DNA from: Diospyros lotus
Taxonomy: Eukaryota; Streptophyta; Magnoliopsida; Ericales; Ebenaceae
Assembly: GCF_014633365.1 (NCBI RefSeq)
Contig: NC_068352.1
Span: 22,291,310-22,355,309, forward strand
Length of the DNA stretch: 64,000 nt
Direction: 5' to 3'
In this document: piece after piece, positions 60,380-64,000 of the stretch
Layout: each line of letters opens with the position of its first letter
How positions within the stretch are numbered: position 1 is the first letter of the stretch
Translations under genes and position numbers: made by a program
The notes under the pieces: generated by a model
What the model was told of the DNA's origin: nothing
Seen by the model: the letters and a program-made list of their open reading frames with translations, nothing else
The model's database searches: none

Positions 60380-61300
60380 TCTCTTCCATCTCATTGGGTC
60401 CTACTAATTATTTGTTGAAGTTCCCCTACATACAAATTCAATTCAATTGTTGTAGTCTGGCAATAATAGCAATACTAAGAAAACTTGGAAGAATAAAAAA
60501 TTTATATTTTCTTTCTAAATTTTTTGATAGAAGGTGAGAATCTTTTATTAGTAAGTAAAAAAAAAATACTTTGCATATAGCTAAAGAAATCCATTTATAA
60601 CTTCGATTGGCCTTTCAAACTTGAAATCAATTGATTCCATAATTCATGATAAGTAAAACTCCAAAGTCATATAAATCTTCTCAATTGTTAAAATTTATAA
60701 AAAATCATGAATTTTCTATGATAATATTAACAATCTTATATAAAACTTATGATTTGCTAAACAAAAGTTAAAGAGGAAAAAAAAAAAAAAAAGGACAAAT
60801 ACATTAGTATGGATTCAAATTAACATAGGCTTTGGGAATTCGGAAAAAAAAAAAAAAAAAGTACTCGAATCAAAAATATAATTAATATAGATGAACATGC
60901 AAACCCATATCTGGGTTGCGAACCTAGGCAATGAACTCGTTAACCCATTGCGAAACCATTGGTCATAGACAAATAAAAGAAAAAGAGAAAGGGGAGAAAG
61001 CTTACCAACAGAAGAGAGGGAGAGTGTTAGGATTTAGGATAAAAAAAACATAGCATGATCAAACCATCATACACATAAACAAGTATAGAATTTTAACATG
61101 AAAAATTTAAATAAAAAAAATCACTAACAGAAAGAACAAAATATTATTATTATAATATTATTATGTAATAGTAATATAGTTGCAATAATTTAAAGCTATT
61201 AAATACCTATTTATAAATTTACCACTTATCTATACATATATATAAAAAAATGATTAACTTATATAAATCTATATTCTAATAAGAATATGAGCCACAAAGA
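60380..61300. repeat. Segmental duplication block A, copy in module 4
   Basis: It matches 42225-43110 most closely and 2389-3262 less closely. A runs at 60780-60792 and 60845-60860 are longer than in the other copies. Confidence 0.85.
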
Positions 61301-61770
61301 TAAATCTTGATAAACCATGAATAAGATGAAGTTACGATCACAGTCAAATTTGACAATTCAATTACAGTCAAATTTAAAGTTCATTCATGGTCAAATTTAA
61401 ATTTCAAAGCACAATTACAATATAGAGAACAACAAGAAAGACGAGCAATAGTTGGGGAAGAGGAAGAAGAAAGCTAGAAGGAGAAGGGAAAAAACCCAAG
61501 CAGACCTCATTCCCAGTGGGCAAAAACCGATGGCCATGGGGTTTTGTTGTCGGTAGTTTGAGTTTGCCAATGGGAATGATCGCTCTCATTCCTGACGGTT
61601 AAAAAACAACTAGCAATGGGATTCCATTCTCCGTGATTTGAATTTATTGTCAAGAATTAAATATTTTTTCCGACGATTCACTACAAATGCTAGTAAAAAT
61701 GATTATTGCCAACTATCTTTATTACCTTCGAGCAAAAAATTGCCAACAATGACCATTTTATATCTCAAAA
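61301..61770. mobile_element. Short CACTA-type element in module 4, ends lost
   Basis: The body matches 3310-3770 and 22664-22990 (GACGAGCAATAGTTGGGGAAG and GCCAATGGGAATGATCGC). Both termini are absent: the right side joins the module 3/4 block directly after AATGACCATTTTA. Confidence 0.65.
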
Positions 61771-62319
61771 AACAAGTAAAATAAATTTTTAATAATTTTT
61801 AATATTTATTTATATTATTAAAAAATCACCAAAATAACTCTTACTAAATCACAAAATATTCTTAAGCCACCTGCCTACTGTCCATCAGTGCTGGGTCCAG
61901 TACTGAGAAAAACAATAAGAAGATGATATGTGTGTGTGTGTGTAAAGTGGTGAATGTGGTGGGCAAATTAATATAAAAATTGAATTATTGAATCATCTAA
62001 CACATTTTTAAATTTTACTTGGGGACTAAGTATTGAATAGGGATTTTAACCTTTTGTAAAGTTAAAATAGTATAATAAATTAATAATGTGTATTTTATTA
62101 TCTTGTATTTTAATATAAGGGGCTCGATTTGAAAAGTTCCCTATTTTTCACTTGCTTGGCTGAGAGATGTCATCCTTAATTCCTCAACATCTTAGACATC
62201 TCTCTCTCTCTCTCTCTCTCTGTATTAATTGGAATAAGAGATAAAAAATGATCTGAGTAAGAGTACTCTTCCTTCCGTTCTAATATTATTATTATTTTTA
62301 ATTATTTGAACACAAGTAG
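61771..62319. repeat. Block shared by modules 3 and 4, second copy
   Basis: It matches 43280-43840, then pieces of 43900-44180, including TTTAATTATTTGAACA. A CT run lies at 62200-62221. Homology stops at the LTR inserted at 62320. Confidence 0.8.
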
Positions 62320-64000
62320 TGTAAGCACCCCCGCCCGGATATCCCAGCCGCCCGGACTACCCGAACAGGAGCGCCTACGGAAGGGAAAAATAATGAAACA
62401 TGAAACAAAAACCACCCTGGCATGCATACTCAAAAATGAGAGCAACGGAAGCAAAGCTAAACACATGCATGCACTACGGGAACCCCACTATCACAGCGGT
62501 CACATGATAAATAATAAACACAGACTCCTGTGCCGACATACACGAGACTCGAGGAAAGACCTGGCACAGTACAAAATAAAAGAGTAAATCCTACTCGAAC
62601 ATCAGAGTTGACAAGGATTGACGGGACTGCCTGTACATCATACCGACTCTGTCACTAAAAGCTGACTTCCTTGCCATGGCCCACGCCGCCACTACCTGGA
62701 ATGATGGAAAGCAAGGTGAGTCGAGAGACTCAGCAAGCATAAGGAAGAAAAGGCTGAAGGGTACACAAAACCAGAAATCTCACCCCAGAATAAACCCCCA
62801 GGTACACACAAGCCATGAGACGCTACAACACAACAGCTCAATAGCATAACAAAATAATAGCACATACCGGTCCTTGGGGCCCACATAAGACACTTGGCAC
62901 CCAAGTCCCATACCAACCTGCCGCTGCCCTGAAAGGCAACAAATATCTCCACAAACCTGCGCGCGCTGTCCCAGGCCGGTACTCCCGTCACCTGTATCCG
63001 TCGGTACTCCCGACAACTGAGCCATAGGCTCCCTCGGAACGGTACTCCCGTCCGAGAACTAAATACTATCAGTATCCATGCAATGCACATAGAAATGCAA
63101 TGGCGTAGTGAGCATCAACGTGATACAAGGCGCCCATACATCCAGGCATCAGGCCATGCTCCGCCCACATAGTAAACCACACGCCATGCATATGCTCGCG
63201 CTGGATGCAACCTAACCAAACTAGAATGTCCGTGTCCAAGCATTCTCAATAAATGGATATCCCAATATGCATCCCGTACCCATGTGCATATCAAATCATG
63301 AACAGTAATACAATGTATCTAATCATGCAGTAAATCACATACCGGCAGAGCTAGTCAGCAATGCCCGGCACCGGTCAACGGTCAATGACTAGGGGTGTCC
63401 ACCCGACGGTCCACATCAGGGCCGTACCATAGTCTACCCCAACGTCACCAACAACCGACCCCTGCCCCACTGCTCAATAGCTCTAACCGAACCATAAATA
63501 AATCTGAGAAAAACTGTAAGTAAGCCCGCACGACTAGGAACCTAGTTCCCCAACTGGGTTCAGCATCATTCCGAAAGGAATGGGGGCGGTACAAACCCCC
63601 TTAGGCTCACAACGAATAAAATTATAGAAGCCTCAGATTTAATTTAAATTAAAACAAATGAATAATAGTTCAACCAATAAGGTAAGGTGCCGAATTAAAG
63701 TAAGGGAGGTGATAAAATACAGGAAATCACGGGGTCTTCCACGGGAATTAAATATCAGGAAGAGAGGGTTAAGAGCTTGCCTGAAACCAGCTGATTCTGA
63801 CCTCACTCGAGCTCCCGATGCAAATTAAATCATTTCCTAACAAATAACACAACCGGGACCAAAATTAATTAATTTTAATCACGAAAAATTTATAATTTAA
63901 ACATATCACGCTCTACTAATTTTTATCCACGTACCTGATCACTTCCTTTGCCGAAAACTCCCAAAATTCTATTATTTTTTCCTTGCACATATGATCCAAG
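62320..64000 (-). mobile_element. Large LTR of family E, cut by the window edge
   Basis: The left edge TGTAAGCACCCCCGCCCGG is the inverted end of an LTR that reads GGGGGTGCTTACA. It interrupts the module 4 homology and contains the LTR hairpin on the minus strand. Positions 62320-63600 are GC-rich, then the sequence becomes AT-rich. The 132-codon minus ORF (62692-63090) and its overlapping partners have no known domain. The right terminus and target duplication are outside the window. Confidence 0.7.
62690..62745 (-). promoter_or_regulatory. LTR hairpin in family E with changed arms
   Basis: On the minus strand GCTTGCTGAGTC, loop TCTC, GACTCACCTTG, then CATCATTCCAGGTAG. Compared with family A both arms of the stem changed together, so pairing is kept. 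Confidence 0.55.

Noticed and set aside
62692..63090. 132-codon minus ORF
   Set aside because: It lies wholly within the non-coding part of a large LTR, spans the LTR hairpin, and has no recognisable domain.

Overview
The window is nuclear DNA from a flowering plant with a repeat-rich genome; the species cannot be told. The evidence is a plant-specific LOB-domain gene, Cassandra-type and miniature LTR elements with a plant initiator-Met primer site, CACTA elements starting CACTACAAGAAAA, a PIF/Harbinger element with its Myb/SANT-like partner, and very large Ty3/gypsy LTRs. Long genes are scarce and most of the sequence is transposon-derived.

The backbone looks like a tandem segmental array. 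One module (an AT-rich block, a short CACTA-type element, a roughly 240-codon intronless gene on the minus strand and about 1-2 kb of its upstream DNA) occurs at about 2.4-5.8 kb, 20.4-27.3 kb and 41.5-51.0 kb. A fourth module starts at about 59.3 kb and is cut by an LTR element at 62320. The three genes (4051-4764, 24839-25570, 44563-45285) are intact paralogues that look like the 30K movement-protein superfamily of plant viruses, a family known to have old integrated homologues in plant genomes. No reverse transcriptase of the pararetrovirus type lies beside them. A fourth fragment (27406-27578) was cut by a copia element.

Region by region. 0-2.3 kb: LTR remnant and a 2.0-kb CACTA element. 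2.4-5.8 kb: module 1. 5.8-10.5 kb: AT-rich retroelement-derived DNA holding a complete TRIM and a Cassandra-like solo LTR. 10.5-15.1 kb: Ty3/gypsy 3' LTR with the end of pol, then an inverted LTR fragment. 15.36-15.89 kb: LOB-domain ORF. 16.6-20.4 kb: 3.7-kb CACTA element with an internal 350-bp higher-order repeat. 20.4-27.6 kb: module 2 with a solo LTR, a small CACTA element and a MITE. 27.6-41.5 kb: nested insertions (copia, two TGTAATACCCC LTRs, one 3.3-kb LTR, a truncated CACTA). 41.5-51.0 kb: module 3 with a CACTA element and a solo LTR. 51.4-51.9 kb: hAT-type MITE. 52.3-58.8 kb: decayed PIF/Harbinger element. 59.0-62.3 kb: SINE, TPX2-like pseudo-exon and module 4. 62.3 kb to the end: part of another large LTR.

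Plausible expressed genes are the three movement-protein-like paralogues and perhaps the LOB-domain gene. Many insertions have clean target-site duplications, and paralogous modules give empty sites, so the order of events can be read directly.
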